Shown here one piece after another: positions 48,007-56,108 of a stretch of DNA of 64,000 bases (the first letter of the stretch is position 1; the number at the start of each line of letters is the position of its first letter). The notes under the pieces were generated by a model, which was given only the letters and a program-made list of their open reading frames with translations, did no database searches and was not told the DNA's origin. The position numbers and the translations under genes are program-made. The stretch comes from Ligilactobacillus pabuli (lineage in GTDB: Bacteria; Bacillota; Bacilli; Lactobacillales; Lactobacillaceae): assembly GCF_022836475.1 (NCBI RefSeq), contig NZ_BQXH01000001.1, forward strand, positions 152,220 to 216,219. Reading direction: 5' to 3'.

Positions 48007-48094
48007 GGAGAGTTGGCAGAGTGGTAATGCACCGGACTCGAAATCCGGCGAACCGGCTAATACCGGCGCGCAGGTTCAAATCCTGTACTCTCCT
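48007..48094 (+). tRNA. tRNA-Ser (anticodon CGA)
   Basis: Acceptor GGAGAGT pairs with ACTCTCC (48087-48093). The anticodon stem-loop CCGGA-CTCGAAA-TCCGG gives CGA, reading UCG. A long variable arm (serine class II tRNA) and T-arm CAGG-TTCAAAT-CCTG are present. CCA is not encoded. Base 48094, the discriminator position, is T, where serine tRNAs usually have G. A prophage remnant starts about 190 bases downstream. Confidence 0.93.
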
Positions 48095-48118
48095 TATTAG
48101 ATAACTTTAGTTGAATGC

Positions 48119-48158
48119 TAAAAGCCTACAAACGCTGATTTTGTAGGCTTTTATTTTT
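48119..48158 (+). terminator. tRNA-Ser terminator
   Basis: AAAGCCTACAAA / TTTGTAGGCTTT stem followed by a T-rich run; can also act leftward. Confidence 0.85.
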
Positions 48159-48285
48159 TTATTAAAGGCAAATAAAGGTAATTAAAAGAATTCGTGTGCA
48201 CATTTTTAAAACTTACACAGCAAAAAAATAAAGTACAGCCATCTCTGACTGAGCCCTATTTGCCAAAAACGGCAATATTTGAAAA

Positions 48286-49242
48286 TTAGTATTTCAATTT
48301 CTGACCTGGATAAATCACATTGTGGTTCTTGATGCCAACATATAATTGTCCTTTTAACACTGGCAGAGCTTTGACCTGCAGTTCTTGCCACTCATTTTCT
48401 GAGATAGCGGACTTCTGGTTGTACTTGATCCATAGTCCCAAACGTTGAATGTTAAAGTCAATCGTATCAGAACCGATTTCATCTTGGATTGAACGCTCAG
48501 TAAAGATGGTCCCCAAAGATGGATTGCACAGATACCATAACTCACGATCATGGATGTCTGACTCATCTTCGACACCCCATTCGGCCCAACCCGCATTTTC
48601 GACTTTATGTGATAAAACATCATCACGAAAACTAGGAAAAACTGTTCCGCTGGATAATGGTGTCGGAGGCGTTCCACAGAAAATCGTTTGTGGATTCTGT
48701 GAGTCAGTTACGACGTACTTTAATGCTGACTCTTGATCAGTCGTGTATTCCTGTGCCTCATCGATCACTAGTAAATCGAACCCTTCACCTAAACCACCAG
48801 TAGAGGTCCGCGTCCGAAATTCAACTCTTCCACCAGTTTCTGGTATTTCCAACCGTTCACGTCCCGTGGCTCGCAAAGATTCGTACTCAATACCAGCTTT
48901 ATCCAGTAAACGCAAAAGTCGCTCCCACGAAGAATGGCTGGTCGTTGTACGGTGAGCAGTGTGTAACATCTGTTCACCATTCAACAAACCAGCCATTTCT
49001 CTGATTGCAGCAATTTCATTTTTACCATTACGTCGGGGCAAGCTGTAGCCAAACTTAGTATGGACCCACAGTCCTTCATCATTGACAGCAAAAATGCTTT
49101 TACATAATTCAACCTGCCATTCTTGTGCTGTTCTGCCAGACTTCTCATAGGATTCAATTGCAGCTTGATAATGTGTTTCAGTATATGGAAGAATTACCGA
49201 TTGAGTAGGATGCTGATTACCAAGTCTGACTTGAGTAGTCAT
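48286..49242 (-). CDS. Truncated terminase large subunit fused to a LysM-like tail
   Basis: 318 residues. The N-terminal two thirds is a phage packaging ATPase: deviant Walker A PRRNGKNE (69-76), Walker B DLLVIDEAQE (156-165), then CGTPPTP coupling motif. Full terminases run to 450-560 residues with a nuclease domain; here that domain stops at LKGQLYVGI (296-304) and the last 14 residues, KNHNVIYPGQKLKY, look like the end of a LysM repeat from a phage endolysin. I infer an internal deletion that joined terminase to lysin near base 48330. Start ATG behind GGGGGATT. Not expected to package DNA. Confidence 0.85.
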   Translation of the reverse strand: MTTQVRLGNQHPTQSVILPYTETHYQAAIESYEKSGRTAQEWQVELCKSIFAVNDEGLWVHTKFGYSLPRRNGKNEIAAIREMAGLLNGEQMLHTAHRTTTSHSSWERLLRLLDKAGIEYESLRATGRERLEIPETGGRVEFRTRTSTGGLGEGFDLLVIDEAQEYTTDQESALKYVVTDSQNPQTIFCGTPPTPLSSGTVFPSFRDDVLSHKVENAGWAEWGVEDESDIHDRELWYLCNPSLGTIFTERSIQDEIGSDTIDFNIQRLGLWIKYNQKSAISENEWQELQVKALPVLKGQLYVGIKNHNVIYPGQKLKY

Positions 49243-49294
49243 AAGAATCCCCCAATCTTAATTCATGCATGATAACCCTATCGCTGGGGTGAGG

Positions 49295-49555
49295 CTACAT
49301 CTTAATACATTCGTTTGATTCTTTGATGTAAGTATCGATATAAGTTTCGCCCTTATCGCCATTATGGGTAATTTCATATAATGGTGCGTCTTTGACTGTT
49401 GCACTAAGAATAGCTTTATTATTCTGTAATGTTTTACATGACCAAACTACAAAGACCTCAAACTCAGGGAAGTTCCCATCATCATCCATTAACTTATTTA
49501 GAATTCTTTGTCCAACCATCGTCTTACATCTTTCAATAAACTTCTCATTATCCAT
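49295..49555 (-). CDS. Small phage protein (DUF6275-like)
   Basis: 86 residues; the central EVFVVWSCKTLQNNKAILSA recalls the DUF6275 family of Gram-positive phage proteins (from memory). Function unknown. Excellent ribosome site AGGAGGATG. 52 bases upstream of the chimeric terminase and 14 after the 61-residue gene, so one transcript is likely. Confidence 0.75.
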   Translation of the reverse strand: MDNEKFIERCKTMVGQRILNKLMDDDGNFPEFEVFVVWSCKTLQNNKAILSATVKDAPLYEITHNGDKGETYIDTYIKESNECIKM

Positions 49556-49569
49556 AATAGATCATCCTC

Positions 49570-49755
49570 CTATTTTTCCAACGCAACTCCAGCAATATTA
49601 TTTTGGTTAAAGGTAGCGGAACGATTGGTTTGTGTGCTAATCCCAAAATAATCAAACTTCAATTCTGAACAAGTATTTTCTACGTTCGTTACATTTTCAA
49701 ACTTCAGTGTTTGACCATCAATTAACCAAATAATCAAAGATTTACCATTTTCCAT
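49570..49755 (-). CDS. Small phage protein, unknown
   Basis: 61 residues, acidic-neutral, no membrane helix, beginning MENGKSLIIWLIDGQTLKFE. GAGGAGTG precedes the ATG. It lies after the terminator that ends the MuF unit. No family recognised. Confidence 0.65.
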   Translation of the reverse strand: MENGKSLIIWLIDGQTLKFENVTNVENTCSELKFDYFGISTQTNRSATFNQNNIAGVALEK

Positions 49756-49785
49756 TAAGTTTCACTCCTCGTAATTTTGTGTACA

Positions 49786-49820
49786 AAAATAGCACTTAGT
49801 CATCTTTTAACTAAGTGCTA
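49786..49820 (-). terminator. Terminator of the MuF/immunity unit
   Basis: Perfect 11-bp stem TAGCACTTAGT / ACTAAGTGCTA with a 9-base loop, followed by TTTTT on the minus strand. Confidence 0.85.
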
Positions 49821-49885
49821 AACAAGTGGGATAATCGCTTTTACCATTTTTTAACTCTTTCAAAAAAATATACGGCTTAACCTTT

Positions 49886-50062
49886 TTAATGCTCTGAAAC
49901 TTTCCAAGTTACCTCCTCAATATCACTCATTGAGATAGTGGGGAGTTTCAAATCATAATCATCTTTAGCTTCAAACATAAAATGATCATCATCAAAGCGA
50001 TATACGATAGCACCTTCACGTCCATCTTTTAGCTTTACCACGTCTAACTCTTCAATTTTCAT
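49886..50062 (-). CDS. 58-residue candidate immunity protein coupled to the MuF toxin gene
   Basis: ATG at 50062 overlaps the TGA of the MuF gene (ATGA), so it is translationally coupled. The acidic 58-residue product starts MKIEELDVVKLKDGREGAIV and ends DIEEVTWKVSEH; the LDVV-LKDGREG pattern recalls DUF4926-type small beta proteins that sit next to polymorphic toxins (family call from memory, unverified). A strong terminator follows, so it is the last gene of its unit. Size, acidity, coupling and position directly 3' of a toxin-like C-terminal domain are the hallmarks of an immunity gene. Expression and activity are unproven. Confidence 0.7.
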   Translation of the reverse strand: MKIEELDVVKLKDGREGAIVYRFDDDHFMFEAKDDYDLKLPTISMSDIEEVTWKVSEH

Positions 50063-51219
50063 TTTTTTGACTCCCCTTCCTTGGCTATTCTTACAGTGGT
50101 TAACCTAACTTCATTCTTATCTTCAATCCACGCGGTTAAAACATTTGCATATTCTTTGTTAGCACCTTTAATAGGCATAATCACAAAGTATTTTTTCCCG
50201 TAACCTTCATTTCCCTTAAATATTGCTTTATAATAGGGCAACTTTTGATATATTTGATTTAACAAAATACGATAATTACTCGTGGTAATTCCAAGTCTAT
50301 CCCTAAACTCTTTTGCCTTAGGTCCACCAACATTATGATTTATATCAAGCGCATAATTCACTAATTTGCTCTTGCTAATCGTTGCATTCTGCCAATTTGG
50401 TAATGCTTGTGGATGGACTCGGCCACGTTTTAACGCACTAACCCCGGAAGGACCAGTATAGTTATCCGTTAAAAGACCAATCTTTTTCCTAACATTAATT
50501 TTAGCATCTTTCTGCGGGTCTTTCCACGCTTTAGACCATACATTTTGCTGTCTGCCATCGCCTGGTTTATAGTCCACAGTACACCGACAGCGTTCATGTC
50601 GCCGATAGATATCATGCGGTTCATCTTGGTAGTCATAGGTACCTGCTAGCGCCTTACACCAATCACAAGCATGACCTGCAACTCGACGAGTTATCTTAGG
50701 ATGTAGCCCTGCTTTTGCTTGAAATTCAGCATTGGCTTTAATCGTATCATCCACTACACTTTGACTGAAATTAATCAGTGGGTCTTCCAAGAGCCACTGA
50801 ACTTTTTCAAAATCGTCTTCTTGCGAAACTCGATTCACAATACCATCGATTCGACTCTGATTAACCGGAGCAGTTTGGCCACGCATATGCAATCCTGCCT
50901 GTTGATTTAATCCATTCTGAACATCCAACGCGTAACTCGAAATCAACTCATGATTTTTCTTCATGGTTGAGTCCAACAAACGTTGAGCGATATTGAAATA
51001 CATTTTTCCATCGGGTAATGACTCACCAGTAATATGTTGACCCAGTACCTTACCCAGAATTTGACCAACTGTAATCGCAAAGTCATTCACATCCAAGTAA
51101 GTCGCTTTTTTAGATTGCAAAGCTTTAACTGCAGCAACTAGCTTAGGATCCTTTGCAGTTTGTTCATCAAATTCTGTCTGAATTACTTCTAGTAATGCTG
51201 GAACAATATCATCGGTCAC
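50059..51219 (-). CDS. MuF phage head protein with C-terminal toxin-like domain
   Basis: 386 residues. Residues about 120-225 form the phage Mu F / SPP1 gp7 minor-head domain, with the Cys pair in GHACDWCKALAG (185, 188) and CRC (211, 213). After a linker, residues about 276-380 form an extra domain with LVNYALDINHNVGGPKAKEF (287-306), YGKKYFVIMPIKG (340-352) and TAWIEDKNEVRLTTV. This resembles the DUF6883 C-terminal domain of bacterial polymorphic toxins (from memory). MuF proteins with swapped C-terminal toxins are known in temperate phages. GTG start at 51219 overlaps the portal stop by one base (TAGTG). The gene looks intact and is coupled to the candidate immunity gene. Confidence 0.83.
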   Translation of the reverse strand: MTDDIVPALLEVIQTEFDEQTAKDPKLVAAVKALQSKKATYLDVNDFAITVGQILGKVLGQHITGESLPDGKMYFNIAQRLLDSTMKKNHELISSYALDVQNGLNQQAGLHMRGQTAPVNQSRIDGIVNRVSQEDDFEKVQWLLEDPLINFSQSVVDDTIKANAEFQAKAGLHPKITRRVAGHACDWCKALAGTYDYQDEPHDIYRRHERCRCTVDYKPGDGRQQNVWSKAWKDPQKDAKINVRKKIGLLTDNYTGPSGVSALKRGRVHPQALPNWQNATISKSKLVNYALDINHNVGGPKAKEFRDRLGITTSNYRILLNQIYQKLPYYKAIFKGNEGYGKKYFVIMPIKGANKEYANVLTAWIEDKNEVRLTTVRIAKEGESKK

Positions 51220-51557
51220 TATTCCTCACCACCCTGGACACCAGTCAAATCTCTAACAGTGTCTTTAGTGATGTAACCTGGAATAGCTTGGTTTAGCTTA
51301 ATTGCTCCATCGCCGATCAGTCCTAAAGTATTGGCATCAGCTTCAAATAACGGTTCCCACTTTGGTTGAGTTGCATTAAACTGACGACGCTGATACGGAA
51401 AATCATCGCGTAAGCAAGCCGACAAATATGCCACGTTTAACAAACCAGAGCCTAAACTTCGTTGTGCTTTACGACCAGCTAAGCGCAAGTTTTCATGACT
51501 TGCCTTAATAGCTTCAACTGATGACGGATTATCAGACACAAAACCCAAATCGTCCAT
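51219..51557 (-). CDS. C-terminal fragment of a phage portal protein
   Basis: 112 residues matching the end of SPP1-type portals: DDLGFVSDNPSSVEAIKASH followed by ENLRLAGRKAQRSLG. In-frame codons upstream of the ATG (AGFAGETGLT) continue the portal sequence, then two stops at about 51594, so the 5' three quarters of the gene is deleted. Not functional as a portal. It is joined to the MuF gene as in intact phages. Confidence 0.82.
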   Translation of the reverse strand: MDDLGFVSDNPSSVEAIKASHENLRLAGRKAQRSLGSGLLNVAYLSACLRDDFPYQRRQFNATQPKWEPLFEADANTLGLIGDGAIKLNQAIPGYITKDTVRDLTGVQGGEE

Positions 51558-51627
51558 AGTTAAGCCAGTTTCACCAGCAAATCCTGCTGCTCCTTATTAA
51601 AATCAAAATAGAATCATTTAAAAAATA

Positions 51628-51668
51628 CAAAAGCCCAACTTTAGCTAAATGCGATAAAGTTGGGCTTA
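51628..51668 (-). terminator. Terminator of the 74-codon ORF
   Basis: AAGCCCAACTTTA / TAAAGTTGGGCTT stem, 13 bp, followed by TTTTGTATTTTTT on the minus strand. Confidence 0.85.
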
Positions 51669-51704
51669 ACTATTGACTTTCCGTAGAAAAAGCCTTGGAA
51701 ATTT

Positions 51705-51929
51705 CTAAAGTTTTTTTATTTTTGAGTCACCATTAAAAGCTTTGAGTATTTTAAGTAAAATTTGAGCAAAAAGACAGTCTTCCATTCCCGACCTAGAAAC
51801 TTCAAAAAAAGTTGGAAAACTTAACCACCCCTCATTGATTTGATCCGCTAAGATTACAAATTCATTACCAGTTGCTCTCAACCAGTGTGCTTCCTTTAGA
51901 AATTTGGTAAAGTATGCTAACATTGACAC
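51705..51929 (-). CDS. Small unknown ORF
   Basis: 74 codons from a GTG at 51929; a nearby ATG gives 72. The product (LAYFTKFLKEAHWLRATGNE early, FAQILLKILKAF late) has well-formed amphipathic helices and ends in basic residues. No ribosome site is evident and the frame closes upstream, so it may be a degraded gene. A strong terminator placed 37 bases after the stop argues that it is, or was, transcribed. Lies between the prophage remnant and the Ser-rich gene. No family recognised. Confidence 0.35.
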   Translation of the reverse strand: MSMLAYFTKFLKEAHWLRATGNEFVILADQINEGWLSFPTFFEVSRSGMEDCLFAQILLKILKAFNGDSKIKKL

Positions 51930-51986
51930 TAATTCATAGTTGTCACGTTAACACGAACCATTATTATTATCATAGGGAGTGAAATC

Positions 51987-52904
51987 TTGCGTAAACACAA
52001 CAAAACCAACCACCAACTATTAATTTGTGCTAGTTGTCTTTTGGGATTTACTAGTTGGTTTCTTTTTGAACCGCAAGTTAACGCCGCTGCTGCTAATATT
52101 CCGACAGAAACCAGTCAATCACAGCACTCAGCAACTAGTAGTCAGCTCACTACTTCAAAAAAACCAGCAACTGGTGCTAATACTTCAACTGCAGCCAGTA
52201 TTTCATCTGAAAACAGCTCAATTAGTTCCGACAGTTCAAATGTTTCGTCTGACGCCACAAGTTCATCCAGCTCAGCTAGCTCTAATGAATCAATCGGCTC
52301 ATCCTCTAGTTCTTCTAGTTCTTCAGATAGTTCAGCTAGTTCTTCGAGCAGCTCTAGTTCAACCAGTTCTAGTTCGTCAAGCTCCTCAAGTTCTAGTTCC
52401 GCCTCTTCTGCAGCCGGCGGCAATCAGCCACCAGCCAATCAAGATGGTGATCAAGCTGGTTCTAGTGCAGAATCAACTACCAGTATTCCTGCAAAAAGCA
52501 ACCAGCCTAGTGCAAAGCCGGGCAGAAACAACCAGTGGTTTCAAAGTAGAAAACAAGAATTAGTTTCTCAAAACAATGAAGTTGAAAAAATCACTGATAC
52601 CTATAATAAGGCTCAAATTTTAGCCGCACGAAGTTCAGCTGCTAATAGACAAGCTGACAAAGAAAATTCTGGGGAAAGCCAACAACCTAATACTAATATT
52701 ATTGACTTCACAAATGGAACGACAGCTTACGCACCACCAACTTCAACCATTTTAAAAGACGATTCTCATTTTACTTTAAACGCCTTTTTGTATTTTGCCG
52801 TAGTTTTCGTCATTATTTTAGTTTACACCCTTTACGGTGAAATTCAGGATAGTCGTAAATATAAAATTGAAAATCACCCAGAAAATAATCACCATATTAA
52901 TTAA
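51987..52904 (+). CDS. Serine-rich surface protein with C-terminal membrane anchor
   Basis: 305 residues. A signal peptide (basic start, hydrophobic 9-28, cut likely after VNA near 33) leads to a Thr/Ser region and then about 75 residues (68-140) almost all serine, a segment likely to be glycosylated or extended. Residues 140-260 are polar and low-complexity; a single membrane helix (about 263-284) is followed by a short charged cytoplasmic tail. There is no LPXTG motif. Start is TTG with AGGGAGTG before it. The poly-Ser stretch uses mixed Ser codons, so it is not a simple repeat. It may be a stalk-like surface protein; function unknown. Confidence 0.8.
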   Translation: MRKHNKTNHQLLICASCLLGFTSWFLFEPQVNAAAANIPTETSQSQHSATSSQLTTSKKPATGANTSTAASISSENSSISSDSSNVSSDATSSSSSASSNESIGSSSSSSSSSDSSASSSSSSSSTSSSSSSSSSSSSASSAAGGNQPPANQDGDQAGSSAESTTSIPAKSNQPSAKPGRNNQWFQSRKQELVSQNNEVEKITDTYNKAQILAARSSAANRQADKENSGESQQPNTNIIDFTNGTTAYAPPTSTILKDDSHFTLNAFLYFAVVFVIILVYTLYGEIQDSRKYKIENHPENNHHIN

Positions 52905-53014
52905 GAACACAACAGTTAGCTCCCCAACCTGTATGTAATCTGACTTTAGTACCTTTTCACCATTGGAGTCTACTTCGATTGCAATTAAAGAGAGTTATCT
53001 TAAACAACTTAAGA

Positions 53015-53068
53015 AAAAAAGAGGACCTAACTTCACAGTTTAATGCTGCGAAATTAGGTCCTCTTTAA
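53015..53068. terminator. Bidirectional terminator
   Basis: AAAGAGGACCTAA / TTAGGTCCTCTTT stem with further inner pairs, between convergent genes. Confidence 0.85.
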
Positions 53069-53087
53069 TTAATTCCAATTAGTTTAA

Positions 53088-53543
53088 CTACTTTTTATTT
53101 CTAACTCCGACTCTTTCAAGCTGAATGCCGCTAAACCGATTGATCATTTCCAAATCATCAAAGTGACTTTCCAGTTCATCTAAAGAGATATTACTTTTTT
53201 GCGGGGTAGTTTCAAAGTAAAGTTGCTGCGTTCCCTGCAGAGCATAGCGTTCGATCTTCATAAACTCTTCGTGAAACAACAAGTTTAATGAAAAGTGCCG
53301 GTGAAAAGAACTGCTGATCCGCGGGAGTTCAGTATCTAACTTAAACCGGGTAAACTTCCCATCATGGTACTTAACATCAAGTGGCTCAAGCAAGGAAAAA
53401 CGCTGATTTTCATACGCCAAAACCGTTGCTTGTTTGTCATTGATTTCAATAAATTCGGGAACTTTAACTCTAACTATGTACAAATAATTACTGGATTGGT
53501 CAATCCCTAAAAAATTATTTGCGCTGAATTGATATATTGCCAT
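53088..53543 (-). CDS. Unknown protein
   Basis: 151 residues, soluble, family not recognised. N-terminus MAIYQFSANNFLGIDQ; several aromatic and charged segments suggest a beta-rich fold. ATG at 53543 is chosen over the one six codons upstream because GAGAGG lies between them. Monocistronic between convergent and same-strand terminators. Confidence 0.7.
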   Translation of the reverse strand: MAIYQFSANNFLGIDQSSNYLYIVRVKVPEFIEINDKQATVLAYENQRFSLLEPLDVKYHDGKFTRFKLDTELPRISSSFHRHFSLNLLFHEEFMKIERYALQGTQQLYFETTPQKSNISLDELESHFDDLEMINRFSGIQLERVGVRNKK

Positions 53544-53662
53544 TCTAAAAACCTCTCTCAATATGCTGAAGACTATCGTACCAAGCTAAATAACATAATT
53601 CAAATAAAAATGTCTTTTTGTAAGCGCCATGAGCTTGATGTTCCGTCTTTTCAGTAACGCTC

Positions 53663-53698
53663 AAAAAAAGAGAAGAACTTAACTTACGAGTCCTTCTC
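53663..53698 (-). terminator. lepA terminator
   Basis: GAGAAGGA / TTCTTCTC stem then TTTTTTT on the minus strand, about 115 bases after the lepA stop. Confidence 0.65.
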
Positions 53699-53813
53699 CC
53701 CTTCAGTTGTAAAAACTGGTGGCTCTTACCACCACTTCCACTGTAATAGTTTTGCTTTTTAATTTAAATCTCTCACTAAGATTCTTAACCTTAATTTAGT
53801 GGTCTCACTAAAT

Positions 53814-55643
53814 TTATTTACTTTCATCTTCAGACTGAAGGACAGCCATAAATGCTTCTTGCGGAATTTGAACTGTACCAACATCTTTCATCCGTTTCTT
53901 ACCACGTTTCTGCTTTTCAAGTAATTTAGCCCGACGGTCAGGGTCACCTGTATGGATCTTTGAAGTAACATCCTTACGGTAGGCCTTGATATTCGTCCGT
54001 GCAATAATTTTAGCCCCAGTTGCTGCTTGGATCGGAATTTCAAAGTTTTGTCGCGGAATAATTCCTTTCAGTTTCTTAGTGATCACTCGAGCTCGTTCTT
54101 GAGCAAATTGGCGGTGAGAAATAAAGCTCAAGGCATCAACTTTATCACCATTCAATAGAATGTCGATTTTAACTAAGTCACTTGGCTGGTCCTCGTCAAA
54201 TTCATAGTCTAACGATGCATAGCCATGGGTATTGGACTTCAATTTGTCAAAGAAATCAAAAATAATTTCCGCTAACGGCATCTTATAAATGACATTGACA
54301 CGGGTGTCATCCAAATAATCCATCGTGACAAATTGGCCACGCTTGCGCTGACATAACTCCATGACCGCCCCCACAAAGTCGTTAGGAACCATAATTTCCG
54401 CTCTAACAAATGGTTCATTGATTTGCGAGATATTGGAAACTTCCGGCATTTCTGCTGGGTTGGCAACTTCAAGCATCGTTCCATCTGTTAACTTAACATT
54501 GTAGGTGACTGACGGTGCAGTGGTGATCAGGTCCATATTAAATTCACGTTCTAATCGTTCCTGGATCACGTCCATATGAAGTAAACCCAAAAAGCCACAA
54601 CGGAAACCGAACCCTAGCGCCTGTGAAGTTTCTGGTTCGAACTCTAAAGCTGCATCATTTAACTGTAATTTTTCCAAATCTTCACGCAAGTCATTATATT
54701 TTGCATTATCGGTTGGATATAATCCGGAATATACCATTGGATGCATTTCCCGATAACCTTTTAACGGCTTTTCAGTCGGATTGTCCGCACTAGTAACAGT
54801 ATCACCAACACGAGTATCCTTGATATCTTTAATGCTGGCTGTTAAATAGCCCACATCTCCTGCCATCAAAAAATCACGCTTCAATGGTTTAGGTGAATTG
54901 ACCCCAACTTCAGCCACTTCATATTCTACCCCACCATTCATCAGTCTAATTCGATCACCAGGCTTAACCACACCTTCAGTGACCCGAATACTTAAAACAA
55001 CACCACGGTAATCATCATAGACTGAATCAAAAATCAGCGCTTTTAATGGGGCTTGAATATCTCCAGTCGGTGCCGGCACCTTTTGCACGATTTGTTCTAG
55101 CATTTCAGGAATACCTACACCAGTTTTACCTGAAGTTAACACAGCCTCAGAAGCATCCAAACCAATCACATCTTCAATATCTTTGCGAACTACTTCGGGT
55201 TGGGCTGATGGCAAATCAATTTTATTGATGACTGGGATAATTTCTAAATCATCATCAATTGCCAAATAAACATTCGCTAAGGTTTGAGCTTCAATTCCTT
55301 GCGCAGCGTCGACAACTAAGATTGCCCCTTCACACGCTGCCAAAGAACGTGAAACTTCATATGAAAAGTCAACATGTCCTGGAGTGTCGATCAAATGGAA
55401 AATATAATCTTCACCATCGTTAGCGTGATATTTTAATTCAACAGCGTTTAATTTAATAGTAATTCCACGTTCACGCTCCAAATCCATGGAATCTAGTAAT
55501 TGTTCTTTCATTTCCCGGTGAGAAACAGTATCCGTTAATTCAAGGATGCGATCAGCGATGGTCGATTTACCATGATCAATATGTGCAACGATTGAAAAAT
55601 TGCGGATATGTTTTTGCCGTTCCTTCATTTCTTCTATCTTCAT
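53814..55643 (-). CDS. lepA: Elongation factor 4 (LepA)
   Basis: Translational GTPase implicated in ribosome biogenesis and back-translocation. 609 residues with G1 [10 protein letters not shown]2 RERGITIK, G3 DTPGHVD, G4 NKID, then the LepA-specific C-terminal domain ([15 protein letters not shown]). First Met used; an internal Met at codon 6 is also possible. Confidence 0.97.
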   Translation of the reverse strand: MKIEEMKERQKHIRNFSIVAHIDHGKSTIADRILELTDTVSHREMKEQLLDSMDLERERGITIKLNAVELKYHANDGEDYIFHLIDTPGHVDFSYEVSRSLAACEGAILVVDAAQGIEAQTLANVYLAIDDDLEIIPVINKIDLPSAQPEVVRKDIEDVIGLDASEAVLTSGKTGVGIPEMLEQIVQKVPAPTGDIQAPLKALIFDSVYDDYRGVVLSIRVTEGVVKPGDRIRLMNGGVEYEVAEVGVNSPKPLKRDFLMAGDVGYLTASIKDIKDTRVGDTVTSADNPTEKPLKGYREMHPMVYSGLYPTDNAKYNDLREDLEKLQLNDAALEFEPETSQALGFGFRCGFLGLLHMDVIQERLEREFNMDLITTAPSVTYNVKLTDGTMLEVANPAEMPEVSNISQINEPFVRAEIMVPNDFVGAVMELCQRKRGQFVTMDYLDDTRVNVIYKMPLAEIIFDFFDKLKSNTHGYASLDYEFDEDQPSDLVKIDILLNGDKVDALSFISHRQFAQERARVITKKLKGIIPRQNFEIPIQAATGAKIIARTNIKAYRKDVTSKIHTGDPDRRAKLLEKQKRGKKRMKDVGTVQIPQEAFMAVLQSEDESK

Positions 55644-55999
55644 TCAGCAAATTCCTGCTTTCTGTACTGTTATCCTATCTAACGCTATATTATAGCCTGT
55701 CTTTAACATGTCAGTCAATTTAAGTCCAACTTAAGTAAAATTTAAATCTGAAAAATAAGTACTATATAAGTCCCAAGGGTTCACGTAATTTAGAAATCAA
55801 CTCTAAATTTAGTAAAAAATTTTGTAGCCCACAATTTGACAATAAAATAATTTTTTTCTTCTATATAAAATAGATTTTTTTCTATGTATTCAAGTAAAAA
55901 AAGAAAATTCTCGAAAGTTTTGATGGTTTTTGGGCGCAAAAAATTAATTTTTTTACAAAAAAACACCTTTTTTTCAAATTTTTTGGACTTTTTTAAAAT
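55644..55999. other. Very AT-rich intergenic DNA upstream of pyruvate oxidase
   Basis: About 350 bases with repeated A- and T-runs (especially 55850-55995) and no ORF. The phased runs suggest curved DNA or UP-element-like sequence; nothing more specific was recognised. Confidence 0.5.
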
Positions 56000-56056
56000 A
56001 AAATCGCTTACAATGTTGTGTACAACCTTGTAAGCGATTTTCGTTTAGGGTAGAAT
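56000..56056 (+). promoter_or_regulatory. Pyruvate oxidase promoter with 42-bp palindrome
   Basis: Positions 56000-56041 form a near-perfect palindrome: AAAATCGCTTACAA, one base, GTTGT, two bases, ACAAC, one base, TTGTAAGCGATTTT. Its right arm supplies the -35 (TTGTAA, 56028-56033), 17 bases before -10 TAGAAT (56051-56056). Each arm contains TGTAAGCG, the left half of a catabolite-response element, but neither full cre is perfect. A repressor here would block polymerase. It could also terminate read-through. Confidence 0.65.
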
Positions 56057-56108
56057 AAACAGTGTTGAATTTTAGCTTAAATTAGTTAAAGAGAAAGGAT
56101 GTATTATT

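Larger units (their letters stand above)
48286..51600 (-). mobile_element. Decayed prophage remnant next to tRNA-Ser
   Basis: A block of phage structural and packaging genes on one strand: truncated portal, MuF head protein, three small phage genes and a chimeric terminase. Integrase, repressor, replication, capsid, tail and most lysis genes are missing. The position just past a tRNA 3' end is the classic phage attachment site, but no second copy of the tRNA end was found in the window. The order portal-MuF before terminase is abnormal and points to rearrangement or to fragments of two phages. Confidence 0.85.

Noticed and set aside
47915..48100. 61-codon ORF across tRNA-Ser
   Set aside because: It reads through the tRNA and its promoter.
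48072..51990. Second attachment site (copy of the tRNA-Ser 3' end)
   Set aside because: No duplicate of the tRNA end was found past the prophage remnant, so boundaries stay approximate.
52200..52410. Repetitive AGTTCT-type DNA as a CRISPR or tandem array
   Set aside because: No fixed repeat/spacer period; it simply encodes mixed serine codons.
52142..52423. 93-codon Glu/Leu-rich ORF antisense to the serine-rich gene
   Set aside because: Composition is the mirror of poly-serine codons; no start signals.
56028..56043. Full consensus CcpA site
   Set aside because: The first half (TGTAAGCG) fits but the second half does not; kept only as cre-like.
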